NCBI RefSeq assembly: GCF_001039355.2 | Contig: NW_019775491.1 | Location: forward strand, 62,001-126,000 | From: Lingula anatina | Lineage: Eukaryota; Brachiopoda; Lingulata; Lingulida; Lingulidae | Direction: 5' to 3' | DNA: 64,000 nt | The notes under the pieces: model-generated | Seen by the model: only the letters and a program-made list of their open reading frames with translations | Told to the model about the DNA's origin: nothing | The model's database searches: none | In this document: piece by piece, positions 42,883 through 55,860 of the stretch | Numbering within the stretch: position 1 is the stretch's first letter | How the letters are laid out: every line of letters begins with the position of its first letter | Program-made: the position numbers and the translations under genes

Positions 42883-44163
42883 AGGTATATCAAGATAGAA
42901 CTTAGCCCAAACTTTTCTTCCAGGGGTAACTTTGAATACAAAAGTCAACAGACATGCATTTATTGATACCTCTTTACATAAAAAATGAAAAAGAAAAAAC
43001 GAATAGCAGATGGATGTTGTTCGATGTTGAGAACAAAGCCCCTAAAATAAGGTAAAAATTATGGCCACAATCCCAGCAGCAATCTTAAAAAATAGCGGCA
43101 CTGACTGAGATTCGTGTGGGAGATATTGTAGTTTTGGCGATAAATCGATAGGATAAGAAGAACAAATATATATTACGTGTCCAACAATTGGCCTATTTTT
43201 CCCCGACTCAGATTTCAGATGCTAACCACCTGTATTCATAATGAATTTATAATGGAGATAGAGTTTCTTTGATAGGCAAAATTTACAAACCTCACCGGTC
43301 CTTTCTGTGTGTTGTGCATTGTCTTTCCTCGCTTAATTATTACAATGACACTAAGCGATGTTGGAAGTAAATATTTAAAATGGTGTGGCTACTGTGTGCA
43401 GGCGACTTGAGAACATTAAGTGAAAGCAAAGTGGTTTGATATAGAAAACAAACAAAATGAGTTAAAACTTGGGCAAACATTGACTCTCCATTATATCCCT
43501 CAAGTGATATTTGAGCATGAAACGTCTTGCTTTGTACTCATTCCTATTCATCACTTATTGTAAAACAAGAGAGCCTTCCAAAGACAAGTGAAACACCATC
43601 CGTGACTTGCTTTAATCTGAAAGTTAGTTTAAAGTTTGAACAATAGAAAGTTTGACTTTCGTATTAGGTCAAAAGTTGAATTGTGTTAGAGCTTGGGAAG
43701 TTAAACATCTCTCTGTAACTTCTGATTGACATTGTCGCTAGGTCTTAAGAAAACTATTTATACCTCTTAAACACTAATATATACATTCACAAGTTTGCTG
43801 ATTTTTGGATAGAAACTTTTGTATGAATATAAATACTATAGATATAGGACGGTCATGTTTATGTTACTAACAAAGCACCCGGCCTTTTGACTGTGTTAAA
43901 GCATGTTCCCTATTATTGGGGCTGTATTAGATACAGCAAGCCAGACATGCGGTACTAAGTTACAAACCCGACGTCTCCACACAAGGGGCAATGCACTTCA
44001 GTGACATGACACAACCATTTATATTATCTATCGTTTAAAGGTATTAACTTTTTTCGCGTCAGTTTAAGATTATCTGTGCCACGTAGAATTCATAAAATTG
44101 ATATATTTCTATTGCCAGAGCTCGCCAAAAGGTCAATCAGACAACTATTATATACAATAATAT

Positions 44164-44169
44164 TTTATT
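44164..44169 (-). terminator. candidate polyadenylation signal of the DMRT gene
   Basis: TTTATT on the plus strand is AATAAA on the minus strand, 520 bases past the DMRT stop codon. It is one of several possible sites in AT-rich sequence. Confidence 0.3.
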
Positions 44170-44688
44170 AATACATACATTTGTAAGTTCATCACCTACA
44201 TATTACAATAGTGTAATGAAATGCCCAAAGGTAAGTTTAAGACAAATAGGAAACAAAGCATTTAAATATTATTGAGATTTACAGTATCTATTAACATACT
44301 ATAAATAAGTATAATTAATTAAGTACCCCTTCAACATGCAGCTACAAGCCTTTAAGAGAAAAACAGTGATAAAACAAAAATATTTTGATATATGTCTTAA
44401 TATAAGTTTTTTCTTCAAGACATCGAAACGGTTATTTTAACAAATACTTGGTATATAGGTGTACAATGAGTGCATTACAAATGAATCTCACTTTACCACG
44501 CACATTTGGAGAATATAAAACCACAACCGCTACATAACAATTTACTATCACAATACTCTCGCTCTCAGGCCAACATTCTGACACGGAGATGCACCAAAAG
44601 TCAGTGTGCATTTGCCTGTGACCTAATTTTTTATAATAGTCTTCAGAAATTTAACAAAAAAAGTCGTTCCTAACGGATCGCGTCCAAT

Positions 44689-47600
44689 TTAAGTATTAGC
44701 ATCTTCCGAACTTCCACAGTCAGAAAGACATTCGGAGTCTCGGTCACTTCTTGGTGACTTCTCTAACGGTTTACTTAAAATGCCTTGAGGTATTTCACCA
44801 GAAAAGTGGCGGTAAGGATGAAGAAGAAAAGGGGCTCCAAGGCCCGACGATAGGGTTGGAGTGAGCGTCCCAAGTCCAGGGTATGCGAATGGAGATGACG
44901 CACTGAAAAAGTCGGCTGGGCGAATGTCATGGCGCGGAAAAAGGGGTGATCGTCCCAGGAGAGCGTCCGTCGTGAACGCCGCAGCTCGAGGAGAGAACGC
45001 AGAATGAAGAGCAGCTTGAGACGACGCCGGAGTTAGCGGGGTGAATGCTGATTTGATCCCACCGTTGTTGAGAGGGTATTTTGCGCGAACGCCGTTCGTC
45101 GTTGATTTTACCGAATTCAAAGCATTCATATACGGATGGAAGCCATTTTCCATGCTACTGGGCGGTGCGCGCATTGATGCATGCTGTTGGGCCATAAGTG
45201 TGTCTTGGAGAGAGAGAAAATGTTCAATAGCTTTGACAATGTCTCCGTTGCACCCTTGTAAGACTAATTCTAGTACAGTTCTTTTCTGAAAGGGGAATAT
45301 CCTTTCTAATATTTCAATGTGACTCAGCCTGCCCGGCCGGTACGCTGTGGGGATAGAAGAAGGATGACTCTCTTCCGCGTGTCCAGTTTTCTTTGGTAAG
45401 GCTGGTTTCGGTGTGGTACTCCTCTCCCGTGACACCAGATTGTTATTCTGCTCCCGAGGTTCTGATGTGTCAACTGTTTTTATTGGTTGTTTAGCTGTTT
45501 CAAAGGTCTCCGTCTCTTCTTTCTCCTCATCCCCGGTTTCATCCACGTCCACGTCCTCATCGTTATCTATAAATTATGTACAGATTTGCTTTAGTGAGTT
45601 GTTTCATAGATTTCCAATGTGCAGAAATTAAGAGTGAAAGTTAATTACAAATTAAGTTCTTTAGAGAAAAAAATAATATAAAAAGACGGATAAATAAATA
45701 TATAAATGAGCGTAGATATCCAAGTTTAGAAATTAGCATTGTTTATCGATTTGCTGTAAAAAAAGACGCGTTTAATATCTATATTTATCATCAGTGACAA
45801 TAAATGTGCTTGATAGTTGAAAGTAACCATGCGAATTTTTGTGGCTAAAACACATGGTTGCCTTCCTAACAGTTCACGTTATCATCTAATGGACTACAAG
45901 TTTAATGTCAATAAACACATCGTTGTAATAAAACTCAAATTTTAGGAAACCCAAACAACACTTTAAACCAACTAAAATGCGAACAACTACATTAATAAGA
46001 TGTTATGAAACCGCAAAAGATTTTACGATCTGATAACATTTCTATATTTTTATTTCTTAATGTAATAAGTATTATTTGTTATTTTATGCCGATTAAAGCA
46101 GCAATAGCATGAGTGAGAAATTACCGTTTGAAAGAAAATTCAGTCAGGCTTTTCTAAAAAGATTATTCTATTTCAACACCACTTCAAATTATTTATGAAA
46201 ATTTTCGCTCGCATTTTATTTGATTCTGGGGGCAACTTTTCAATAAATGAATAATCTTTATTTATTAAGATTGAAAATTTCTGAAATGTTTGAATCCCAA
46301 AATCAAATTAAAACCTCTGAGATTCTGCAGCCAGACACAAAAATGCGTATGAAAATAGTTAACGCTAATGTTTTTGTCTTTCATGCGATTATGGATAGAA
46401 CAAAAATAGGTTTAATTTTGTTAAACTTAAGCGCTTTGAGCGATCTAAGTTCACGACCGTGTTTACCACACCCCTCGCTGCGTTAACTCACTTTCCCGTG
46501 TTAGAATCTCATGTTCAACCCAACGGGAACACAATGTTACAACTCTCATATTGATCTGATTTTTAAAGAAAACTTCCATGTTCCTAGGAATCCTGCACCC
46601 TCCGGAGACAATAACATACAACGCTCAGCACTATATTTCCTCTCGCAATACCCAATATTGATTTGTTTACCCTTTGTTGCGCAACTTTCTAGTGTTTCTG
46701 TTCCGTGTGTTTGATGTTACTGCAATTGTATAACGTTGATATGTAATTAATGAGGTGTTGTTTGTTATTGGGTTAACACTTTGTGCCATGATATAATGGA
46801 TACACCTTTAAGTAGATTTAGTTAGTCAAAAGGCAGGTGTGCTACTGTTGTCCCAGAAAAACACTAAAACAAGAACCGGTTTTTAAATGATGTCCGTTAT
46901 GTTTAAATGCCAATAGAATTATATTCGTTTTTGTTCATATGAATTATACTACACTAATCAAGAATTGCTAGATACAGGAGATGTCTTTTTCATGACTTTT
47001 AACAAAATATTCAACTTATTCTATTTCACCAGTATTTGACAATCCCAATACTTAACCTTTATTTCAGGCCCATCAAAGATATTTGAAATTACCCCAGTTT
47101 CAAATCGACAGGACCAGAGTAATCTGTCTACTTCTAAGTTGCATGCGACTGGTAGACTAATCTAAATAAACTACGGAATTTCTGTCAAACACAGGTTTGT
47201 GTCGATTTCCGTCAGAAACATTCAGCACAGGGGAAATATTGATACTGAGGATGTTTAATCAAATTGTGTGGGGTCTAATTCTGTGTAACAAGAGAGACCG
47301 GAAGTTTTAGGTAAAAAATAACGTTTCTATTGCTTTCGATTTTAAGAGAAAATACACAGAGTTGACAGGAACGAAGATAAAGCCGCGCCACACAATGCGT
47401 AACATACTTATTCTTGTAGTTAACATCTAGAATTTAAACTTTCACAGTTCTTTTTATGTGTGTAAATTTTCATCAGAAGAAATATTTTATAAAATTAATG
47501 CCTGTCCATCAGTTAAAACTTCAAAATACAAAAAAGATGTTTCAACGCCAGAGAAGCACTTCAAGAAAGAAAATATAAATTTCATATATTGTTTTAGTTT

Positions 47601-49581
47601 TCACATGTGTAAGTATACACTTTCAGTTAAAATGTCTTCAACATTTTATGCATAGATTGAATAATCTTAGAAGACAAAAAATATAAATCAAAATGATGCT
47701 TAATACGAGTTAAAATAACACACGTTCGTTCAAGGTTTATATTTTGAGTCCAAAATATCGAATATCGAAAATGTTTCATGGGGACTGCCATTCGCGAATA
47801 TGAATGTAGACATCAGCAATTTTTTATCAAGAAAAAATGGCAATGCTTTGTTTTCAATATCTTATCTATTGAAATATAGATGCGTTTTTACTTTTTCAAA
47901 AATATTATGAGCTCATTGAGTAGCAAGATTTCATGTTCCTATTGGGTATATGTGGAAATGAGCCATTTTTTTCTTTCTAATTTCCCAATTTGCCCCATTC
48001 ATATGGACTGCCATTTGTGAATATGAAATGTGAATATGAACAATTTTTATCAAAAAAGTGGCAATATTTTGTTTAATATCTTATCTTTTGAAATATAGAT
48101 TTGCCTTTTAATCTTTCAAAAATCTCATGAACTTATTGAACAGCGAAGTTTTATTTTCCTTTGGATAAATTCGTGTTCCTCTTGGGTATCTATGGAAATG
48201 AGCCATTTTTTTCTTTTTATCTTGCAATTTTCCCCCTTGAAATAAGGCACAAATGTGATTACCTAAGCAAACTTCCCCAAGCAATCTGAACAGCTTTTGA
48301 CGCATTGTTATCAACAAATGCTCCTCTCTTGCTGCTTTCGAACAGACCCTGCAGCTGAAAATTATTTCATATCGGCGCAAGACTGTTTTCGTTCTCTCTT
48401 TGTTTTCAAAGTAACCTTTTCAGAACAATTTCTAGTCTGTAACAAATTTGTATTTTCAGGCAACGAGTCAAAAGCATGGCTTGCATCCTTGTTAAACTCA
48501 AGTGAGGTTTAACTGTGTCGAGTAGCAAGGTTCAAATACAACGTTTTAGACATAATATAATTGAATCAAGCTCTGACAACTCAAGCAAGATCCAAACTTG
48601 TTACATGCCATACCCAATTGCTTTGGTATATTCTGTAAAATATATCTAATCAACAGAAACAACAATGTCTAAGGTCTAGGGTGATCATTAAAGACCAAAC
48701 GTGTGCAATGTTTTCTTATTTGGGCTATTTTCTTTTCAGTGGGGAACTAATTAAGAGCAAGTGTAGAAGCTGTTGTAGCATGTATCGATACATTAAGATT
48801 ACGTGTTTTCAAAAGAAGTGACATGAAATAACATGCAGTTACAGGATTTTGACCGAAATGCGACATACTTTAATGATAAACTGATTAATGAAAGAACAGT
48901 TAACTTGAAGCAAGTTCTGTCTTCGGCAAAGTATTAGAAATTCAGCAAACCGTCCTTTTTTTCTGGTAAATGTTTGTTTTTGTGATAGATATCGATCACA
49001 GAATTAAATCGACAAACTCGAGTCTGTCATTGCCTGCATGAAAAACATTTAAGCAACCAGCATGTTGCAGTGAATTTGTTATATCGTTGTCCATAGCGTG
49101 ACAATATTATCAAAAGCAATCGGCAAATGGAGGAGAGAAGACCTTGTGAGACATATCCCATTTAGACACTTAAGGCAAAAAAAATTACATTTAACTTACC
49201 ATTTGCGTCCTCGTGGTTTCCTTCTTCCCCTTCTCTAGTATTCTCTGATATTTGTGGGGGTATGATGGTCCCAGGTCCCCAGAGTGGCCCCTGGGTCAGG
49301 GTGGGGAGGCTGGAGTCAGCTTGACAAGCACGGAGGCCCATGGCTATGGCGTCTTCTGCCGCTTGCTGGCGTTTCAGAGCCACCTGTGCCGCCATCACTC
49401 GCTGTCGTTCGGCGATGAGATTACATTTGGCACAAGAACAGTCCTTGAAGCGACAATGTCTCTTATGGCCCTTCAGCCACGATACCATACCATGGTTTCT
49501 ACAACGAGCACACTTGGGTCTCCGCGCTCCTCGCTCCACGAGAGGGGAGTACATGTGTCCCCCTCTACTCATCATGTCCAT
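44689..49581 (-). CDS. DMRT3: DMRT transcription factor with DM and DMA domains (DMRT3/dmrt93B-like), 2 exons
   Basis: Exon 1 is 49,581-49,200 and exon 2 is 45,566-44,689, joined at phase 1 (donor GTAAGT, acceptor TTATAG), giving 419 aa. The first in-frame ATG is at 49,581 ([12 protein letters not shown]); an upstream frame extension uses only TTG and is closed by a TGA at 49,632-49,630. The DM domain (about 20-66) keeps all zinc ligands: C24, C27, H30, H39, C43, C48, C50, C53. SWLKGHKR and RFKDC are DMRT3/dmrt93B-like rather than DMRTA2-like (SALKGHKR, RWKDC), and [11 protein letters not shown] after the domain also fits dmrt93B as I recall it. An acidic linker at the exon junction leads to a DMA domain (about 207-245; [20 protein letters not shown]). 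The tail is Ser/Pro-rich and ends SSEDANT. DMRT proteins bind DNA through the DM domain and act in sexual and neural development. The DMRT3 assignment is by motif only. Confidence 0.93.
45567..49199 (-). other. DMRT gene intron
   Basis: A single 3.6-kb intron between the DM-domain exon and the DMA-domain exon. Apart from a diverged tandem duplication (47,778-48,235) nothing was recognised in it; it may hold enhancers. Confidence 0.85.
47778..48235. repeat. diverged tandem duplication of about 225 bp
   Basis: Two adjacent units (about 47,778-47,999 and 48,000-48,235) share the order: GGACTGCCATT, GAATATGAA, a TTTTTATCAA block, CAATATCTTATCT or AATATCTTATCT, TTGAAATATAGAT, GTTCCT.TTGGGTAT and GGAAATGAGCCATTTTTTTC. 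They differ by many substitutions and indels, so the duplication is old. It lies in the DMRT intron. Confidence 0.75.
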
Positions 49582-49799
49582 ATCGTCTTCTGCGTAAGAA
49601 TCCGTCTTGGAATTCGTTATGATCAAGCCTCAAAATTGTCTTCCCTTTTTGCACAGGGAACTTGGGTTCTCCGAGGTCTTTACAGCCTGGATACTGTGTA
49701 CAGTTCTGTGTTGAGTAGGGAGCGCCTCCTACTTTCAAGGCCGAAATCGGCCACCCGGAATAGAGGACTAGCGTTCGGTTACTTCGCCTGTCACTGATA

Positions 49800-49845
49800 A
49801 TTGGCCCAGCAAGTTGGAGGTAAACTTAAGCGCGCTTCTGATTGG
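49800..49845 (-). promoter_or_regulatory. two inverted CCAAT boxes upstream of the DMRT start
   Basis: ATTGG occurs at 49,800-49,804 and 49,841-49,845, which are CCAAT boxes on the minus strand 220-265 bp before the DMRT ATG. The segment around them is more GC-rich than its surroundings, and no TATA box could be assigned. Function is inferred from position only. Confidence 0.35.
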
Positions 49846-51905
49846 TCGCTTTGCTATTTTCAGCTTATTCCCTTAATTGACAGTGTAGGAAGTCCATGTC
49901 GTTTTAACTATTAAACATTTCCGACGCACATAAACACACCAACAGTTGATAACTGTATTCGAATATTTGGAGTCAATTTAATTTGTTGAAGTCTCAGTGG
50001 CATCAGTCAATTGGATGATGTCTTTTCTACGTAATTTGTTACTGATCGAACGGCGGGGCGCTGCAGGGAGCGCTCATAAATATATCCTTCCCTTATGTGC
50101 ATAAATAAGCACTTTTGCTAATGAGTGTAAGCTGTAAGATTCAGGTAGTGACGTACATAGAGGCGGCTTTATTGACTCAGCGAGAGAATGTATCAATTTC
50201 AGACGCAGCACTTCTTTCGACATTTCGCTTGTTTCTGGTACCAATTTTCTGCACCATTTTCGCCAGGTTTTCCTCGCCCTTCACGCCTGCTGCAGCTAAT
50301 ATCCAACCTACCTTTTATTTGATGCATAACAGTAGAAAAAAAGGGAATCTTGCGCCCATCTGGCTTTATCTATCAGGACCAACAGATATTCTAATAGTCA
50401 TCAAGAGGCTCATGTTGGACTGATTCATTTTGCACCACCTTTTTCTATAACACAACCTGTTTTTTAAATCTGAATTAAATAAATTTACAACAGACAACCT
50501 TAAGCAAATAGTAAATTATACACTGTCAGTGCTGTTAAGTAAAACTTTCGATCTGCGCTTCGCTCCGCCCTCTGGCCGTCTTAATTGCGGTTCTAAGATG
50601 TTATCGCCTGTTGTTTAAATGGATGGTGATTAATTCTAACTGAGCAACTAATCGGTTGACAGTCTCGTTAGTTAATCTTAACACCCCATACCGCACGTGT
50701 GTTTTACCTTAGAGAATACGGAAGGGACGCATAGCTATTTTGCATCACTTAAAAACTTAAGGAAAATATGAATCCCTAATTTTTTCTTGAACTTACGCGT
50801 TTGATTTATGATATCAAGACGGCATCAAGAAGGCTATACTTCGAATATAGAAGGTACATGATAAATGAATGATTTAATTAATTAGATTACGTGCGTTATA
50901 CGATATACATTTACATTATCATACTAAAACTCACCGCTTAAAGTTGATAATTTATTTTATTTCGTTGCTGCAGGCTATATCATGGCTTGATGGATTCAAG
51001 CATTCTTTTAATATTAGAAGTAATCGTTCACGTTTGCTTTAAACCGCTTCAAAGTGTTTTAATTTGGTTTAGCCAGTATGGTATTAGCATCTTGGAGCAA
51101 GGTGCGAACAAGGGCAATAACTGTTAAACGAGCATATCAACGGGTCAAGACTGGTATTTATGAGAACAAATGTTGCTTTAAACGATCCAAAAAACAAAAC
51201 AATCGAAAATTTGTATCCGCGCCCGGCACTGATCCACATCCGAGCGATCATTCTAATTGTAGAAACCACCTTTGAGCCCACGGAACTGTGAAAATTTAAA
51301 AGAAACATTTTCTCAATTCCCTCTAAATTCAGGTGATGGGTTAATTGTGTTAAAATGTACGCGCGCTGGCCGTACCAGGCAGAGCGCTGCACCGGTGAAA
51401 TATATACTTGTAACACATTGCTGTGTGTGTGTGTGTGTGTTGGGGGGGGGGGGGGTGGAAGACACCATAGAAGATACCAATATTAAGAATGCACAAAACA
51501 GATGAAAATGACAAATTTTGATTTTCAGTCCCTTTTTGTCGACAAAAAACAATAGTGTTACAACCAATTATTTAAAGAATAATAGTATAGAGGAGAGGGA
51601 AAAAAGAGGTGAGGGATTTCACAAGCAATTACAAAAATCTTTACATTTCTATTTATTGCATAATGGAGTAAAGCCCTTATTGGATCAGACAAATATTTCT
51701 TCAGTTTTATCTAGTTGCTACACATTTTCTTTGTATGTGGAATCTCAAGTAGCCCGAAGTTGAATAAAATGAGGTAAGTATTGCCCAAATCTATACCTTC
51801 CATAATACAGTATCAACAGGTTTATTTGCCTACCTAATCAGACTAAGCCACAACTCTAGCTGTTAAATCCTAGTTGAAGAGACATTATCATTAGTTGGTT
51901 CCGTA

Positions 51906-52047
51906 TTAGCGGATAGCCTGGTCATGCAGTATCCAACGGTAATGGTCAGGGCGGGGAGGCACGTCCAGCTTGGCCGGAGGGAGACGCCGTGAGGTGGGGC
52001 ACAGGTGGAGCTGGTAGACTGCACGCGCCTGGTATATCAAATAGAGT
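51906..52047 (-). CDS. possible C-terminal exon of an unidentified protein
   Basis: This island is clearly GC-richer than its flanks. On the minus strand a CCCCCAG acceptor-like site precedes the peptide LYLIYQARAVYQLHLCPTSR, continuing RLPPAKLDVPPRPDHYRWIL and HDQAIR to a TAA at 51,908-51,906. The composition looks like real protein and the reading frame ends cleanly, but the acceptor has a poor pyrimidine tract and no matching upstream exon was found. I do not recognise the family. Confidence 0.28.
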
Positions 52048-52217
52048 CCTGGGGGTCCATAGATACATAAAAACCGGACTTGATAATATTTGCAAAATAA
52101 TGTTTTAAATTTTAATTCCAGAAGTAATGTTATTTGTGTTATTTGAAGCATGATTTAAATGTTAATTTGAATATGGATGTTCTTATCAATTTTCTGCATT
52201 TGACAATACAATTACAG

Positions 52218-52270
52218 TATCTTCGTCGGAGTCTTTACTAGACCCTTCAACTGCCAGCATTTCAGTTTAC
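52218..52270 (+). other. exon-like segment between good splice signals
   Basis: On the plus strand an acceptor (AATTACAG) ends at 52,217 and a strong donor (GTAAGA) starts at 52,271. Two of three frames are open, for example SSSESLLDPSTASISVY. A strong donor (GTAAGTATT) also lies at 51,774, so a spliced plus-strand transcript, coding or noncoding, is possible. The minus strand is also open here (MLAVEGSSKDSDEDT), so the strand is undecided. Confidence 0.2.
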
Positions 52271-52983
52271 GTAAGAAATCCCAATCCATTTTAAAACTGA
52301 GTAGATCTTGTGGCAGGGATTACAAATATTTTATCTTATCTGAACGTTACAACTATCAAGCAATATTGCACCTTAGGGCGTGGTTGCATCACCGGAAGTA
52401 ATGTCTACGTTCTGTTTGTTGATGTATTAGTAAGCGTTCACTGACCACCTTTGATTACCCCTGACCACCGGTCGGCAACCACCCACCTGGTTTTCTACAA
52501 CTGTTGGACATTGGCTATCCTGTCATTCCACCTTTGCCCAAACAGCATCTTCCTGGTCATTCATTTCGTTTAAATTGTCGATGCAAATCGGCATCAATAT
52601 TCTGACGTCGTGTGCATGATATCTATGAGATTGTGTTTATCCTTAAGCTTTAAATCGATTTTCGTAAAATCATAAAAAGTGTATGAGTTAGTTAAGCCTC
52701 ACTCAATTTGGCACTGTGAAATATGCTAAGGAACATAAGTTTTCGATTTTTTATTCAAGTCCCTTTTGGTGATGGGGCAGTAACGATTTTGCTCATTTAT
52801 CTAAATCAAAAATTAATTTAGTTGCCTTTCCCGTGTATTTTCTCTCCGTGACAAGTTTCCCCCTTGTTCATATCACAAGAAAAATAGTAAGGCAGTAAAT
52901 ATCTATATAATTTTGGCTTATTGGAAAGGATAGAAGTGCCAATAAGTTATAGAGAGTAAAAACCTGTGCAATACAGATTGTCC

Positions 52984-53024
<41 letters not shown>
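52984..53024. repeat. (TTA)n microsatellite
   Basis: About 13 TTA units in noncoding sequence upstream of the DMRT gene. Confidence 0.95.
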
Positions 53025-53026
<2 letters not shown>

Positions 53027-54002
53027 ATTCTAAATATAAGGTAAAAGCGTTTAAGAACTCACAGTGTTAGAGGATCGTGAAGAAGACCACGTCTTTTTTG
53101 TTTGATTTTTAACTTTATCATGGTTCCTATTATCAGTTTGACTTTGTACGTCACTGTTTGCGGTAGATTTTTCTATTTTCCCCATTACATTTGCACGTCT
53201 ATTTCATGATTAACGGTAATGTGAAAATGTTACATGTTCATATCTTTTCTCATCGAAGCTTTCGCGGCTCTCCAAATTATTTTTCTCCTCAGAATATACC
53301 ATGCATTGATTCAGTCTACGCATTGCCATAATCCTAAGGCCCTTATGCCATTTTTTCTACTTCAAGCATATCTGAATTACGTAATCGAATCCGAAAGCTG
53401 AGTGCAATAGTTTTTTACGCGTTGCTCGTACTGTCCTTTCCACCTAATACGGACCACCTGTTTTGACAGTATTCATAGCATACTCTTGTTGATTGTTTAA
53501 ACGGCCACACACTGGTAAAGTATTCTTCTTTTTTTCTGTATTTTACATGTCAAATATGTTAAAAATAAGTTTCTACGGCGTGATAAGGTTAATTGTGTGT
53601 CCATCCTCTCTCTGTGAAAACTAATTTATTGTCCTAGGCCCTAGATGTGCAGATCACTTAGTGGGCTGTGACGTAAAAGCCATACTTGTGTTGTTTTCAG
53701 TCTCAGGATTGGCTGTTTACTTTTGCCATAGTTAACGCTGTTACACTGCGCATTGTAGTTGTAACTTACACCAACATCTGTGAAAATGCACCGAGATGAT
53801 CAACCGAATACTGCAGCTTGAACGTTTAGACATGTGTGAAAGGAATTTTTGCAGTAGTTGTCTAAATTAATTAGGATGAAAGTTTCTTCGCAGTAAAAAC
53901 AATGTTATTTCTTCTTGACATGTTGGCAGGCCTTTGTTATTCTTGTTAGCTTTCAGAAGAAAATGCACTGTTGCAACTGGATATCCAAGGAGCTGACCAA
54001 TN

Positions 54003-55825
54003 GTGGATCTCCAAGGAGCTGACCAATCCACGCCGGTATATAGAAGAATTAATTTTTTAAAAACAGAAAATAAAATCGATAGCAGAATTTATGCATTTAA
54101 TATGGTAATTATTTATACACAAATTCCAAAATTGATTGGATTAACTCCGCTTTCACCGCATTTTCCCTTTAAAAAATATAATCTTCCATTTTTATTTATA
54201 TATTTCAACGCATGCATAAGAAAAGAGTACGGCCTAATACATTTTGATTTTTTAAAATCAGGAAAAAAGTAATGCCATGCATCCAGTCGAGTAACGGACA
54301 TGTTCAGTGAAAATATCCTTTATCTTGTCTTAATGTAAAATGTCCTAATAGAACTGACACCGCGGCTTTGCCCTGGGAATTTCCCACACTGTCACTTCTA
54401 TATCGAGTATCTCTTGTTTGATATTGTACCAAAACCTCACACCCAGGACCCCTTCGTGACTCTTCAGCTGAGAATACACTATCATATTTACAATAACGGT
54501 CACAAGAATTGTTTTAAACGTATTGTACCTAGGCGGAATACTTTTTGGCTTCGTCACTCGGAATTTTTGTTTAAGCAATCAGAATACTGTAGTGCATAGT
54601 TTGATTTTTCCCTCTTGTAATTTTTCTTTGTTCATATCGTCATAACGTCAGACTTTATGTTGTACCTTGAAAATGAATAGATGGTTTCTTTAATTATATT
54701 TCTTTATTTAAAAGACAAAATTTATATTGGAAACTCACACATAAAATGGTAAGATTAAGATTCGAGAAAAAAGACAAAGACTTAAAGCTTTCTTTTGGGT
54801 CAATGAAAATGTGCATCAATATGTAAAACTGTAACAAAGATTAAGTCTTAATGACATGACTGCTCGCTTCGTGTATACAGGTAAACACCTAGCGTTAAAA
54901 CTATATCTCCCCGTCCCCAATCTGCGTTGCCATGAGCGCGGCAGGTCCCGTTCTTGCTGGGCGCTGTGTTGACAACTTATGACTCATGTGGCCGGACTTA
55001 AAGCTACCGTAATGACAAGAACGTGCCACGTACTTGTATATAGCCACCTTAAGTTCTTTCAAAACACAGAGGGGGTCACTCAACTTTTAAGGACGTAGTT
55101 CTTTCTACATAATTAGGTAATTTGGCACGAAAAAAAAGCAATCATCGAACTTTTCTGTGTTCCTCAGCAACTTTTTGGAACTAAATGACCACCATCCTAT
55201 CGATTTCTAAAATCAAAAAAGTCTTTTTCTTCACCTAGCTAAAACCGTTCAAAAAAGATTACACTATCCCTGCTTTTCACTTTCATCTAAATTTGCAGTT
55301 ATGGCTTATTACTTAAAAACGACCAAAACAAAATGATAACACGTGCTTTGGGATATTTTAATATTTTAATAATTAAAATTAATATCGCAATTATCAGTAC
55401 ATACCAAATTAAACTAACTAAAAAGAAGATTTAAGACAATGAACGTCCGGTATGCTAACTCTTTGTTTCCCACTTTCACTTCGAGATCAACTGGTTTTTT
55501 ACTGTTTGGTTTTTACCATTTGATAAACTGTGAAGCCCATTTTATAAAGAGATTAGTTTGTCTTTATTTTTGTTTGCGATGGCTCGTTAATAATGTTTTG
55601 AAATGCCCGTTTTTAAATTTAAAAAGATCGAATCATAAATCCAATTAAATTGATTATGTTTTATTCGAAAGACTGCTATTTAAAGAGTAGAATCTCCTAC
55701 TTACCAATTGATACAGCTGTGATATTCAATTGCTTTTCTTTTCATAATGATAAGAAATTATTATTATTATTAGACCAGCTTGTATGTCATGGTCTGNTTG
55801 AATTATTATTATTATTATTATTATT

Positions 55826-55860
<35 letters not shown>

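Larger units (their letters stand above)
28059..44688. other. gene-poor interval between TRIM23 and the DMRT gene
   Basis: A 16.6-kb stretch with no convincing gene after the TRIM23 3' UTR. The scattered ORFs (for example 32,429-32,716, 33,381-33,788 and 40,892-41,176 minus) have no recognisable domains or consistent splice sites. It contains a poly-T run (about 32,839-32,859), an unmerged 73/74-bp duplication around an N at 32,932, a 32-bp perfect hairpin flanked by 7-bp direct repeats (35,952-35,997) and an (AT)n tract (about 42,827-42,878). Relatively GC-rich islands near 34.9-35.1 kb, 40.8-41.2 kb and 42.3-42.5 kb are candidates for regulatory elements of the neighbouring DMRT gene. Confidence 0.65.
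49582..54002. other. upstream region of the DMRT gene, mostly noncoding
   Basis: A 5' UTR/promoter zone is followed by AT-rich sequence. It contains a (GT)10 plus poly-G tract at about 51,422-51,455 and a (TTA)n tract at about 52,984-53,024. Exon-like but unassigned pieces lie at 51,906-52,047 (minus) and 52,218-52,270 (either strand). The interval ends in an N at 54,002 that marks a contig junction. Confidence 0.6.

Noticed and set aside
54901-55083. Minus-strand ORF in a GC-rich island of the repeated unit
   Set aside because: It opens with TTG, and copy 2 carries a 2-base insertion that breaks the frame, so it is not conserved as coding.
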